From: JANNWF01 sp041675805
GTDB taxonomy: Bacteria; Pseudomonadota; Gammaproteobacteria; Xanthomonadales; Xanthomonadaceae
Direction of reading: 5' to 3'
Length of the DNA stretch: 50,764 nt
NCBI GenBank assembly: GCA_041675805.1
Contig: JBAYTD010000004.1
Coordinates: 1-50,764, forward strand
This document shows positions 1 to 7,321 of this stretch, in pieces. The translations under genes and the position numbers were made by a program. Under the pieces are notes generated by a model. It did not search any database. It was not told the DNA's origin and saw nothing but the letters and a program-made list of their open reading frames with translations. The stretch's first letter is position 1. Each line of letters begins with the position of its first letter.

Positions 1-24
1 CGGGTGCGGGTGCGAAGCGTTCAT
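1..24 (-). CDS. Start of an unidentified protein, cut by the window edge
   Basis: Only the first eight codons (MNASHPHP) are inside the window, reading from an ATG at 22-24 towards the left edge. A GAGGAC Shine-Dalgarno sequence sits about six bases upstream. The gene lies directly downstream of the MoxR ATPase on the same strand. MoxR genes are often followed by a von Willebrand A-domain protein, but eight residues cannot show that. The function is unknown. Confidence 0.45.
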
Positions 25-77
25 GATTTGTCCTCGTTGGAGGACGGCCGCCGCCCGAACGCCGTCGCCGGCGCGGA

Positions 78-926
78 TCAGCTTCGGCTGGCGCGCCGGT
101 GCATGAAGGCCAGGCGTTCGAGCAACTGCACGTCCTGTTCGTTCTTCACCAATGCCCCGTAAAGCGGAGGAATCGCCTTGACCGGATCACGTTCCATCAG
201 GGCATTCGGGGCGAGGTCGTCGGACAGCAGCAGTTTCAGCCAGTCGATCAGCTCCGAAGTGCTCGGTTTCTTCTTCAGACCGGGCGCTTCGCGCACGTCC
301 ATGAACACTTCCAGCGCTCGTGTCGCCAACTCGCCGGACAGGCCGGGGAAATGCACGTCGATGATGCGGCGCAGGGTGTCGCGGTCGGGGAAGGCGATGT
401 AGTGGAAGAAGCAGCGGCGCAGGAAGGCGTCCGGCAGGTCCTTCTCGTTGTTGGAGGTGATCAGGATGATCGGGCGATGGCGGGCGCGGATGGTCTCGTC
501 GGTCTCGTGGACGTGGAATTCCATGCGGTCGAGTTCGCGCAGCAGGTCGTTGGGAAACTCGATGTCGGCCTTGTCGATCTCGTCGATCAGCAGCACCGCG
601 CGGTGCTCGCTGTCGAAGGCCTGCCACAGCGTGCCGCGACGGATGTAGTGGCGGATGTCGGCGACCCGCGGATCGCCAAGTTGCGAGTCGCGCAGGCGGC
701 TGACCGCATCGTATTCGTACAGGCCGTGCTGGGCCTTGGTGGTGGACTTGATGTGCCAGGTCAAAAGCGGCGCATCCAGCGCCAGCGCCAATTCTTCGGC
801 CAGCAGGGTCTTGCCGGTGCCCGGCTCGCCCTTGATCAGCAGCGGGCGCTGCAGGGCGATGGCGGCGTTGACCGCGAGCATCAGCTCGTCGGTGGCGACA
901 TAGCGTTCGGTTCCGGTGAATTTCAC
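78..926 (-). CDS. MoxR family AAA+ ATPase
   Basis: A 282-residue cytoplasmic AAA+ ATPase of the MoxR group, chaperone-like proteins that usually activate or assemble a partner carrying a von Willebrand A domain. The Walker A motif GEPGTGKT lies near residue 37 and the Walker B motif LLIDEIDKAD near residue 113. The sensor region LITSNNEKDLPDAFLRRC, typical of MoxR, follows near residue 155. The start is a GTG (MKFTGTERY) without an obvious Shine-Dalgarno sequence. Length fits the family. A second gene begins about 50 bases downstream on the same strand. This protein differs from the MoxR at 43.5-44.5 kb and belongs to another subfamily. The partner and substrate are unknown. Confidence 0.88.
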   Translation of the reverse strand: MKFTGTERYVATDELMLAVNAAIALQRPLLIKGEPGTGKTLLAEELALALDAPLLTWHIKSTTKAQHGLYEYDAVSRLRDSQLGDPRVADIRHYIRRGTLWQAFDSEHRAVLLIDEIDKADIEFPNDLLRELDRMEFHVHETDETIRARHRPIILITSNNEKDLPDAFLRRCFFHYIAFPDRDTLRRIIDVHFPGLSGELATRALEVFMDVREAPGLKKKPSTSELIDWLKLLLSDDLAPNALMERDPVKAIPPLYGALVKNEQDVQLLERLAFMHRRASRS

Positions 927-1022
927 GATGTCTGCGTGGAGGACGGGGTGCCAGAGCGTACACCGGACGACGCGTCCGCCGCGTCGCGCACGGGCAGGAC
1001 GGTCCGCCGCACGGTCGGCGGG

Positions 1023-1051
1023 ATGACCCCGTCCGGCGCTGCCGATACAAT
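1023..1051 (+). promoter_or_regulatory. Candidate sigma-70 promoter for gcdH
   Basis: ATGACC at 1023-1028 and TACAAT at 1046-1051 are separated by 17 bases. The predicted start of transcription near 1058 leaves a leader of about 50 bases before the ATG at 1111. The site was read by eye. Confidence 0.5.
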
Positions 1052-1110
1052 GCGCCCTCGCGCCGGGCCCCGTCCCGGCCGCGTTCTTTCAGTCATCCGG
1101 AACCGCTGGC

Positions 1111-2271
1111 ATGTTGAATCCCTACGATCTGTTCGATCTGAGCGGCCTGCTCAGCGAGGAAGAGCGCGCCGTCCAGGACAGCGTGGCGCGTTTCACCGAC
1201 GAGCGGGTGCTGCCGATCATCGGCGACTGCTTCGATCAGGGACGCTTCCCGCAGGAACTGGTGGCGGAGATCGCCGCACTCGGCCTGCTCGGTTCCTCGC
1301 TGCCGGAGGAATACGGCTGCGCCGGGCTCAACGCGGTCAGCTACGGCCTGATCTGCCAGGAACTGGAGCGTGGCGATTCCGGCATCCGCAGCTTCGTCAG
1401 CGTGCAGAGTTCGCTGTGCATGTATCCGATCTTTGCCTACGGCAGCGATGAACAGAAGCGCGAATGGCTGCCGCCGATGGCGCGTGGCGAGGTGATCGGC
1501 TGCTTCGGCCTGACCGAGCCGCACGGTGGCTCCGACCCGGCCAACATGAAGACCCATGCCAGGCGCGACGGCGACGACTGGCTCATCAACGGTGCCAAGA
1601 TGTGGATCACCAACGGCAATCTCGCGCAGATTGCCATCGTCTGGGCGCAGACCGACGAGGGCATCCAGGGCTTCATCGTGCCGACCGACGCGGCAGGCTT
1701 CAGCGCGCAGGAAATCAAGCACAAGATGAGCCTGCGCGCCTCGGTAACCAGCGCGCTGTTCTTCGACAACGTGCGCCTTCCCGACGCCAACCGCCTGCCC
1801 GGCGTGAAGGGTCTGAAGGGCCCGCTGGGCTGTCTGACGCAGGCCCGTTACGGCATCACCTGGGGGCCGATCGGTGCCGCCATCGCCTGCCTGCGCGAGG
1901 CGGTCGAGTACAGCAAGGAGCGCATCCTGTTCAACCGCCCGCTGGCGGCGACGCAGTCGGCGCAGATCAAGATGGCCGACATGGCGCGGCGCATCACCCT
2001 GGCGCAGTTGCTGTCCTTGCAACTCGGCCGGCTGAAGGACGCCGACGCGATGCAGCCGCAACAGGTCTCGCTGGCCAAGTGGAACAATGTGCGCATGGCG
2101 CTGGACATCGCCCGCGAGGCGCGCGACCTGCTCGGCGGTGCCGGCATCACCACCGAATACTGCCCGATCCGCCACGCGCTGAATCTGGAATCGGTCATCA
2201 CCTACGAGGGCACCGAGACGGTGCACCAACTGGTGATCGGCCGCGCGCTGACCGGCATCAACGCATTCTGA
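1111..2271 (+). CDS. gcdH: Glutaryl-CoA dehydrogenase
   Basis: A 386-residue FAD-dependent acyl-CoA dehydrogenase. It should oxidise and decarboxylate glutaryl-CoA to crotonyl-CoA in lysine, hydroxylysine and tryptophan breakdown. It resembles human GCDH closely in the segment around residues 91-150 (SVQSSLCMYPIFAYGS, GCFGLTEPHGGSDP). Arg93 in GIRSFVSVQSS corresponds to the substrate-binding Arg94 of the human enzyme. The catalytic base is Glu366 in TYEGTETVHQ near the C-terminus. The general acyl-CoA dehydrogenase domains are present in the usual order and full length. No electron-transfer flavoprotein or CoA-transferase gene is adjacent. The acetyltransferase at 2321 follows on the same strand but looks functionally unrelated. 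Confidence 0.92.
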   Translation: MLNPYDLFDLSGLLSEEERAVQDSVARFTDERVLPIIGDCFDQGRFPQELVAEIAALGLLGSSLPEEYGCAGLNAVSYGLICQELERGDSGIRSFVSVQSSLCMYPIFAYGSDEQKREWLPPMARGEVIGCFGLTEPHGGSDPANMKTHARRDGDDWLINGAKMWITNGNLAQIAIVWAQTDEGIQGFIVPTDAAGFSAQEIKHKMSLRASVTSALFFDNVRLPDANRLPGVKGLKGPLGCLTQARYGITWGPIGAAIACLREAVEYSKERILFNRPLAATQSAQIKMADMARRITLAQLLSLQLGRLKDADAMQPQQVSLAKWNNVRMALDIAREARDLLGGAGITTEYCPIRHALNLESVITYEGTETVHQLVIGRALTGINAF

Positions 2272-2320
2272 AGGCGGCCTTCGGGCGGCGCGATCCGGAA
2301 CGGCAGGGGACTCAGCGGCA

Positions 2321-2872
2321 ATGTGCGATTCGATTCGGCTCGAAACCGAGCGCCTGATCCTGCGCCCGACGCGGATGGAGGACCTCGACGCCTGGGTCGC
2401 CTTCATGGCCGATCCGGAGGCGGCGCGCTTCATCGGCGGTCCGCAGCCGCCGGCCTCGGTGTGGCGCAGCATGATGGCGATGGCCGGTTCCTGGCGGCTG
2501 ATGGGCTTTTCGATGTTCTCGGTGATCGAGCGCGACAGCGGGCGCTGGATCGGCCGGGTCGGCCCGTGGCGGCCGGAAGGCTGGCCGGGCAACGAAATCG
2601 GCTGGGGTCTGATCCGCGAGGCCTGGGGCCAGGGCTACGCCCGCGAAGCCGCCACCGCCAGCATCGACTGGGCCTTCGAGACGCTGGGCTGGACCGAGAT
2701 GATCCATTGCATCGACCCCGACAACCGCGCCTCGCAGGCGCTGGCGCATCGACTCGGTTCCGCCAACAGCGGCGTCGGCCGCCTGCCGCCGCCGTTCGAG
2801 ACGCTGCCGGTCCACATCTGGCGGCAGAGCCGCGAGCAATGGCAGGACAACCGTCGCCATGGCCGGGTCTGA
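2321..2872 (+). CDS. GNAT family N-acetyltransferase (RimJ/RimL type)
   Basis: A 183-residue single-domain GNAT protein that should transfer an acetyl group from acetyl-CoA to an amine. The N-terminus ETERLILRPTRMEDLDAW is typical of the RimJ/RimL subgroup. The acetyl-CoA-binding loop is the segment REAWGQGYAREAA near residues 99-111 (usual form Q/R-x-x-G-x-G/A). The segment DPDNRASQALAHRLG near residues 133-147 is the usual RimL-like C-terminal motif. AGGGGA lies about 10 bases before the ATG. It starts 49 bases after gcdH and may be cotranscribed with it. The substrate cannot be told; members act on ribosomal proteins, antibiotics or small amines. Confidence 0.85.
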   Translation: MCDSIRLETERLILRPTRMEDLDAWVAFMADPEAARFIGGPQPPASVWRSMMAMAGSWRLMGFSMFSVIERDSGRWIGRVGPWRPEGWPGNEIGWGLIREAWGQGYAREAATASIDWAFETLGWTEMIHCIDPDNRASQALAHRLGSANSGVGRLPPPFETLPVHIWRQSREQWQDNRRHGRV

Positions 2873-2899
2873 GCACCGTCGAACGATGCCGGCGCGGAT

Positions 2900-2932
2900 T
2901 TCTTCTTCTTCTTCTTCTTCTTCTTCTTCTTC
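2900..2932 (+). repeat. (TTC)11 trinucleotide microsatellite
   Basis: Eleven uninterrupted TTC units lie in the 84-base gap between the acetyltransferase and the E1 gene, ending 24 bases before the E1 start codon. A less regular pyrimidine run (CTTCCTCC) follows at once. The tract is untranslated in the assigned annotation. Confidence 0.97.
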
Positions 2933-2956
2933 CTTCCTCCGATTGCGGTAAGCGCC

Positions 2957-5230
2957 ATGTCCAGCCCCAGCGTCGCCCGTCCCCTTCCTGCGCGGCAGAA
3001 GGACATCAATCGCGCCAAGGTCTGCGATGACAACTTCATCGAATTCGTGCGCGGCTGGCAGGGCCAGGCCAACCCCGCGCCGGCAGCGGACGATCCGGTG
3101 CTGCCCGGCAGCGCCTGCACGGCGGCGGACTTCCTCGACCTGTTCGAGTCGCAACTGATCTCCCGCCATCTCGACTTGATGGCGCGCGTGCTGCGGGTGC
3201 AGAACAAGGTGTTCTACACCATCGGCTCCAGCGGCCACGAAGGCAACGCGATGGTGGCGCGGCTGGCGCGGCATACCGACCCGGCCTTCCTGCACTACCG
3301 CAGCGGAGCCTTCATGGCCGAGCGCTTCCGCAAGCTGCCAGGGATGGACCCGGTGATGGATTCCGCGCTCAGCTTCGCCGCCAGTGCCGAAGACCCGGCC
3401 TCCGGCGGCCGGCACAAGGTCTGGGGCAGCAAGCCGTTGTGGGTGCTGCCGCAGACCTCGACCATTGCCTCGCACCTGCCCAAGGCGCTGGGCACGGCGC
3501 TGGCCATCGAACAGGCGCGGCGCATCGGCCACGCCTCGCCGATCCCCGACGACAGCATCGCCATCTGTTCCTTCGGTGATGCCTCCAGCAATCACGCCAC
3601 CGCACAGACCGCCTTCAACGCTGCGGCCTGGAGCGCCTATCAGGGCCTGCCGACGCCGCTGTTGTTCGTCTGCGAGGACAACGGCATCGGCATTTCGGTG
3701 AAGACGCCGAGCGGCTGGATCGCACGCAATTTCGCCGAGCGTCGCGACCTCGACTATTTCCACGCCGATGGCCTCGACCTGGCCGCCGGTCATGGCCAGG
3801 TGCGTGCCGCCATCGAGCATTGCCGGCGCAGCCGTCGGCCGACCTTCCTGCACCTGCGCACCACCCGCATCATGGGTCACGCCGGCACCGACTTCGAGAT
3901 CGAATGGCGCAGCGTCGAGGAATTGATGGCGGTGGAGGCCAGCGACCCGCTGCTGCGCTCGGCCGCCATCGCGCTGCAATCCGGCTTGATGACGCCGGAG
4001 CAGGTACTGGCGCAGTACGAAGCGATCCGCACGCGCTGCTTTGCCGCTGCCGAAGTCGCCGACCAGCGACCGAAGATCGACACATTGGCCGAGGTGATGC
4101 GCCCGCTGGCTCCGCTGACGCCCGACGCCGTGGTTGCCGAAGCCGCACGCGCCGATTACGCCGAACGCCGCCTGCTCGCGTTCGGCGGCGAGGAAAAACT
4201 GCCGGAGAAGCAGCCGCCGCGCCATCTCGCCATCCAGATCAACCAGGGCCTGCACGACCTGATGGCGAAGTATCCGCAGACCCTGCTGTTCGGCGAGGAC
4301 GTGGCGCAGAAGGGCGGCGTCTACACCGTCACCAGGAGTTTGCACAAGGCGTTCGGCGGTCGCCGTGTGTTCAACACCCTGCTCGACGAGACCACCATTC
4401 TCGGTCTGGCCCAGGGTTACGCCAATCTCGGCATGCTGCCGATCCCGGAAATCCAGTACCTGGCCTATTTCCACAACGCCTGCGACCAGATTCGCGGCGA
4501 AGCGGCCAGCCTGCAATTCTTCAGCAACGGCCAATACCGCAACCCGATGCTGATGCGGATCGCTTCGCTGGGCTATCAGAAGGGTTTCGGCGGGCATTTC
4601 CACAACGACAATTCGATCACCGCCCTGCGCGACATCCCCGGCCTGGTGGTCGGCTGCCCCTCGCGCGGCGACGATGCGGTGGCGATGCTGCGCACGCTGG
4701 CGGCGCTGGCCCATGTCGACGGCCGCGTCTGCGCCTTCCTCGAACCGATCGCCCTGTACATGACCAAGGATCTGCACGAGGCTGGCGACGGCGGCTGGCT
4801 GACCGCCTATCCGCCGCCGGGCGAGGCGATGGCGCTGGGCGAGGGCCGGCTGTACGGCGAGGGCGACGACCTGCTGATCCTGACTTTCGGCAACGGCGTG
4901 CCGATGAGCCTGCGCGCCGCACGCCGGATCGAGGCCGAACTGGGCTGGGCCTGCCGCGTGTTCGACCTGCGCTGGCTGGCACCGCTGAACGAGGCCGCCA
5001 TCGTCGAGCAGGCGCGCGGCGCGAAGCGCATCATCGTGGTCGACGAGGGCCGGCGCTCGGCGGGCGTCGGCGAGGGCATCATCACCGCTTTGGTCGAAGG
5101 CGGTTTGGGCGATCTGCCGCTGCGCCGCGTGGTCGGTGCCGACACCTACACGCCGCTGGCCGGTGCCGCGCTGCTGGTATTGCCCGGAGAATCGGATATT
5201 CTCGACGCTGCCCACGACCTGGCCGGATGA
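2957..5230 (+). CDS. Branched-chain 2-oxoacid dehydrogenase E1, alpha and beta subunits fused
   Basis: A 757-residue thiamine-diphosphate-dependent E1 that should decarboxylate branched-chain 2-oxoacids (from valine, leucine, isoleucine) and pass the acyl group to a lipoyl E2. Residues 55 to about 400 form the alpha module. The cofactor motif starts at FGDASSNH (206-213) and ends at EDNGIGIS (240-247). Residues from about 425 form the beta module (LLFGEDVAQKGGVY, FNTLLDETTILGLAQGYA, EIQYLAYFHNACDQ). Most bacteria use two separate chains. No E2 or E3 gene is next to it; the lpd at 12.8 kb could supply E3. The ATG has no clear Shine-Dalgarno sequence and is preceded by a (TTC)11 tract. Branched-chain specificity rather than pyruvate or acetoin is inferred from overall resemblance. 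Confidence 0.87.
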   Translation: MSSPSVARPLPARQKDINRAKVCDDNFIEFVRGWQGQANPAPAADDPVLPGSACTAADFLDLFESQLISRHLDLMARVLRVQNKVFYTIGSSGHEGNAMVARLARHTDPAFLHYRSGAFMAERFRKLPGMDPVMDSALSFAASAEDPASGGRHKVWGSKPLWVLPQTSTIASHLPKALGTALAIEQARRIGHASPIPDDSIAICSFGDASSNHATAQTAFNAAAWSAYQGLPTPLLFVCEDNGIGISVKTPSGWIARNFAERRDLDYFHADGLDLAAGHGQVRAAIEHCRRSRRPTFLHLRTTRIMGHAGTDFEIEWRSVEELMAVEASDPLLRSAAIALQSGLMTPEQVLAQYEAIRTRCFAAAEVADQRPKIDTLAEVMRPLAPLTPDAVVAEAARADYAERRLLAFGGEEKLPEKQPPRHLAIQINQGLHDLMAKYPQTLLFGEDVAQKGGVYTVTRSLHKAFGGRRVFNTLLDETTILGLAQGYANLGMLPIPEIQYLAYFHNACDQIRGEAASLQFFSNGQYRNPMLMRIASLGYQKGFGGHFHNDNSITALRDIPGLVVGCPSRGDDAVAMLRTLAALAHVDGRVCAFLEPIALYMTKDLHEAGDGGWLTAYPPPGEAMALGEGRLYGEGDDLLILTFGNGVPMSLRAARRIEAELGWACRVFDLRWLAPLNEAAIVEQARGAKRIIVVDEGRRSAGVGEGIITALVEGGLGDLPLRRVVGADTYTPLAGAALLVLPGESDILDAAHDLAG

Positions 5231-5260
5231 CGGCCATGGCCTCCATGCGCCGCCGTCTTG

Positions 5261-5289
5261 ATGACGCCGCTCCCCGGATTGCCTATCAT
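5261..5289 (+). promoter_or_regulatory. Candidate promoter predicting a leaderless cyclase mRNA
   Basis: ATGACG at 5261-5266 and TATCAT at 5284-5289 are separated by 17 bases. The -10 element ends only eight bases before the ATG at 5298, so transcription would begin at or within a base or two of the start codon. No Shine-Dalgarno sequence precedes the ATG, which agrees with a leaderless message. Confidence 0.5.
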
Positions 5290-5297
5290 CCCCGTCC

Positions 5298-6197
5298 ATG
5301 AACGCCACCGTTCAGCTCACCACCCTGTTCGCCGACGTCAGCGGCAGCACCAAGCTGTTCGAACAGCGCGGTGATGTCGAAGCGCGCCGGCTGATCGCCG
5401 CCGTCCTCAGCGCCCTGACCGAGGTGGCCGAGCGCCACGGCGGGCGGCTGATCAAGACCATCGGCGACGAGATCATGTGCACTTTCCCCAGTGCCTTGCA
5501 GGGCGTGATGGGAGCCTGCGACATGCAGCGCCGGGTCGCCCACGACCCCGCCTTCGTCCGCGACAACCTTGGCATCCGCATCGGCCTGCATCATGGCGAT
5601 GCGCTGGAAGAGGACGGCGATGTCTACGGCGACTCCGTCAACACCGCCGCGCGCATGGCGGCGCTGGCCAAGCGCGAGCAGATCGTCACCACCGCCAGCA
5701 CTCTGAAGGGCCTGACCAATGCCGCCAACCTGCGCAGCCGCTCGCTGGGCCGGGCACGGGTCAGCGGCAAGCTGCTGCCGATCGAGATCGTCGATGTCAT
5801 CTGGCAGGAGGACATCTCCAACATCACCACGGTGCAGCGCGCCATCCGCATCGACGATGGCGGTACCACCAATGTCAAGCTGACCTTGCGCTTCCGTGGC
5901 CAGGTGGTGGAACTGAACGAGAATTCGCAGCCCTATTCGCTGGGCCGCGACGCCACCAACTCGCTGGTGGTGGAGACCGAATGGGTCAGCCGCAACCACG
6001 CCCTGATCGAGTTCAAGAAGGGCTACTTCGTGCTCGCCGACCGCAGCACCAATGCCACCTACGTCAAACTCGGCGACGACGACGAACTGCGTTTGCATCG
6101 CGACGAAATCCATCTGCGCAAGGCCGGCACCATCAGCCTCGGCCAGACCGTGGCGCAGAACCAGAACGACGTCCTGTATTTCCAGTGCAGTTACTGA
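5298..6197 (+). CDS. Class III adenylate cyclase fused to an FHA domain
   Basis: A 299-residue soluble signalling protein. Residues 5 to about 165 form a class III nucleotide cyclase domain. Metal-binding Asp13 (FADVSGSTKLF) and Asp57 (KTIGDEIM) are present, as are the adenine-selecting pair Lys53 and Asp112 and the transition-state residues Asn115 and Arg119 (GDSVNTAARM). This set predicts cAMP rather than cGMP production. Residues from about 200 form a forkhead-associated domain with the GRD and SRNHALIEF motifs, expected to bind phosphothreonine peptides. There is no signal peptide or membrane segment. The FHA part suggests control by, or docking to, a Ser/Thr-phosphorylated partner, but no kinase gene is nearby. 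It appears to be a single-gene unit with its own promoter and a hairpin after the stop. Confidence 0.87.
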   Translation: MNATVQLTTLFADVSGSTKLFEQRGDVEARRLIAAVLSALTEVAERHGGRLIKTIGDEIMCTFPSALQGVMGACDMQRRVAHDPAFVRDNLGIRIGLHHGDALEEDGDVYGDSVNTAARMAALAKREQIVTTASTLKGLTNAANLRSRSLGRARVSGKLLPIEIVDVIWQEDISNITTVQRAIRIDDGGTTNVKLTLRFRGQVVELNENSQPYSLGRDATNSLVVETEWVSRNHALIEFKKGYFVLADRSTNATYVKLGDDDELRLHRDEIHLRKAGTISLGQTVAQNQNDVLYFQCSY

Positions 6198-6218
6198 CGA
6201 CCGGCCCCTGAGCGTGTC

Positions 6219-6247
6219 CTGACCCGGCTCACGGCCGGGTGTATTCT
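6219..6247 (+). promoter_or_regulatory. Candidate promoter for the HEAT lipoprotein/carboxypeptidase pair
   Basis: CTGACC at 6219-6224 and TATTCT at 6242-6247 have a 17-base spacer. The -10 element ends seven bases before the ATG at 6255, so a leaderless transcript is predicted, as for the preceding gene. The spacer holds the hairpin annotated at 6222-6240. Confidence 0.45.
6222..6240 (+). terminator. Hairpin after the cyclase gene
   Basis: ACCCGGC (6222-6228) pairs perfectly with GCCGGGT (6234-6240) around a five-base loop, 25 bases after the cyclase stop codon. No T-run follows. It may end the cyclase transcript or act as an operator, since it lies within the next gene's promoter. Confidence 0.4.
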
Positions 6248-6254
6248 CTGCGCC

Positions 6255-7319
6255 ATGAGCGCGGGCATTCTTCCACGTCTGTTGACCGCCGCCTCGCTGC
6301 TGGCGGCCTGCACGCTGGCGCAGGCGCTGGAGCGACTGCCGCCCGGCGCGTTGTTGATCGAGTTGTCAAACCGGCAGGCCGTCGCCGCCGAGCCGGTCGA
6401 TGTCCAGGCGCTGGTCGAGGCCCTGCCGACGCGCGGGGCGGACGTGGCGCTCGACGCGCTGCACGGCATCGTCGATCCGCTGGCCTTCGAGTTTGCCGCC
6501 GCGCGGGTGATCGAGGCGATCCAGTCGGGTGTCGATTCGCCTGCGGCGCGCGCCGTGCTGGAGGCGCTGGCGCAGAGCCCGGTGCGCGTCTACAGGCGGC
6601 AGGAGGAAACCGCGGCGGACTGGTTCGTGCCGGCATTCGACGTGCCCGGCCGGGCGCAGTCGGCCTTGCGCCTGCTGCGCCTGCGCGCGGCGACGGACCT
6701 CTGGCAGCGGGATTTGGCCGACGATCCTGCGCGCGCACTGGCTGCGCTGGCGCTCGCCGATGACGAGGCGCGCCGCGCCGCGACCGATGCCATCGCCAGC
6801 CTGTCCGATGCCCAGGCCGGAGCCGTGCTGCAACGCGCGCGGATCGCCGATCTCGACCTGCCTTCCGGCCTGTGGGCGGCGCTGGCCGCGCGTCTCTCCC
6901 ATCGCGAAGCCTTCGATGCGCTGGCCCGCCACGGCAGCGAGGCCGATGTGCTGGTCGCGCTGACCAATGTCGACGCCTTGCCCTCGGCCGACGCGGTGCA
7001 TTGGCTGCTGACCCTGGGCCAGCGCCCGCGCCTGCGTTCGGCCGCGCTGCTGGCGCTGGCGGCGCATGCGCGGCCCGGTTCGGCGGCGTTGGCGCATCTG
7101 GTCGAACAATTGGCCGACGCCGACGATGGTCCCTCGGCAGCACTGGCGCTGACCCGCCGCCCGGATGCCGACCGCATCGCCCTGATCGATTCCCTGCTGA
7201 CCACCCAGACCGCGCCGCACGCTCGCGCCAACCTCGCCCTGGCCTTGCGCCTGGAGGGTTCGGAACAGGCACGGCGCGCGCTGCAGCGCCATCCCGACGC
7301 CGCGCCGGAGGCGTGGTGA
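6255..7319 (+). CDS. Predicted lipoprotein with HEAT-like alpha-helical repeats
   Basis: A 354-residue exported protein without a recognisable enzymatic motif. The N-terminus is a signal sequence ending in LLAAC with Cys19, a good lipobox, so outer- or inner-membrane lipid anchoring is likely. An ordinary signal peptide cleaved after ALAQA is possible. The rest is rich in alanine and leucine and looks like tandem helical hairpins of the HEAT type (for example around residues 150-330), a fold used for protein binding. The stop codon is two bases before the ATG of the M14 carboxypeptidase, so the two are almost certainly cotranscribed and may work together. A role as a periplasmic partner or inhibitor of the peptidase is an inference. 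Confidence 0.75.
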   Translation: MSAGILPRLLTAASLLAACTLAQALERLPPGALLIELSNRQAVAAEPVDVQALVEALPTRGADVALDALHGIVDPLAFEFAAARVIEAIQSGVDSPAARAVLEALAQSPVRVYRRQEETAADWFVPAFDVPGRAQSALRLLRLRAATDLWQRDLADDPARALAALALADDEARRAATDAIASLSDAQAGAVLQRARIADLDLPSGLWAALAARLSHREAFDALARHGSEADVLVALTNVDALPSADAVHWLLTLGQRPRLRSAALLALAAHARPGSAALAHLVEQLADADDGPSAALALTRRPDADRIALIDSLLTTQTAPHARANLALALRLEGSEQARRALQRHPDAAPEAW

Positions 7320-7321
7320 CG

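Noticed and set aside
1..926. Pairing of both MoxR genes in the window into one system
   Set aside because: They belong to different subfamilies, lie 43 kb apart and have different neighbours.
2312..5308. A 998-codon open frame antisense to the E1 and acetyltransferase genes
   Set aside because: It crosses two well-supported genes and translates the TTC tract as a run of glutamates; no domain is visible.
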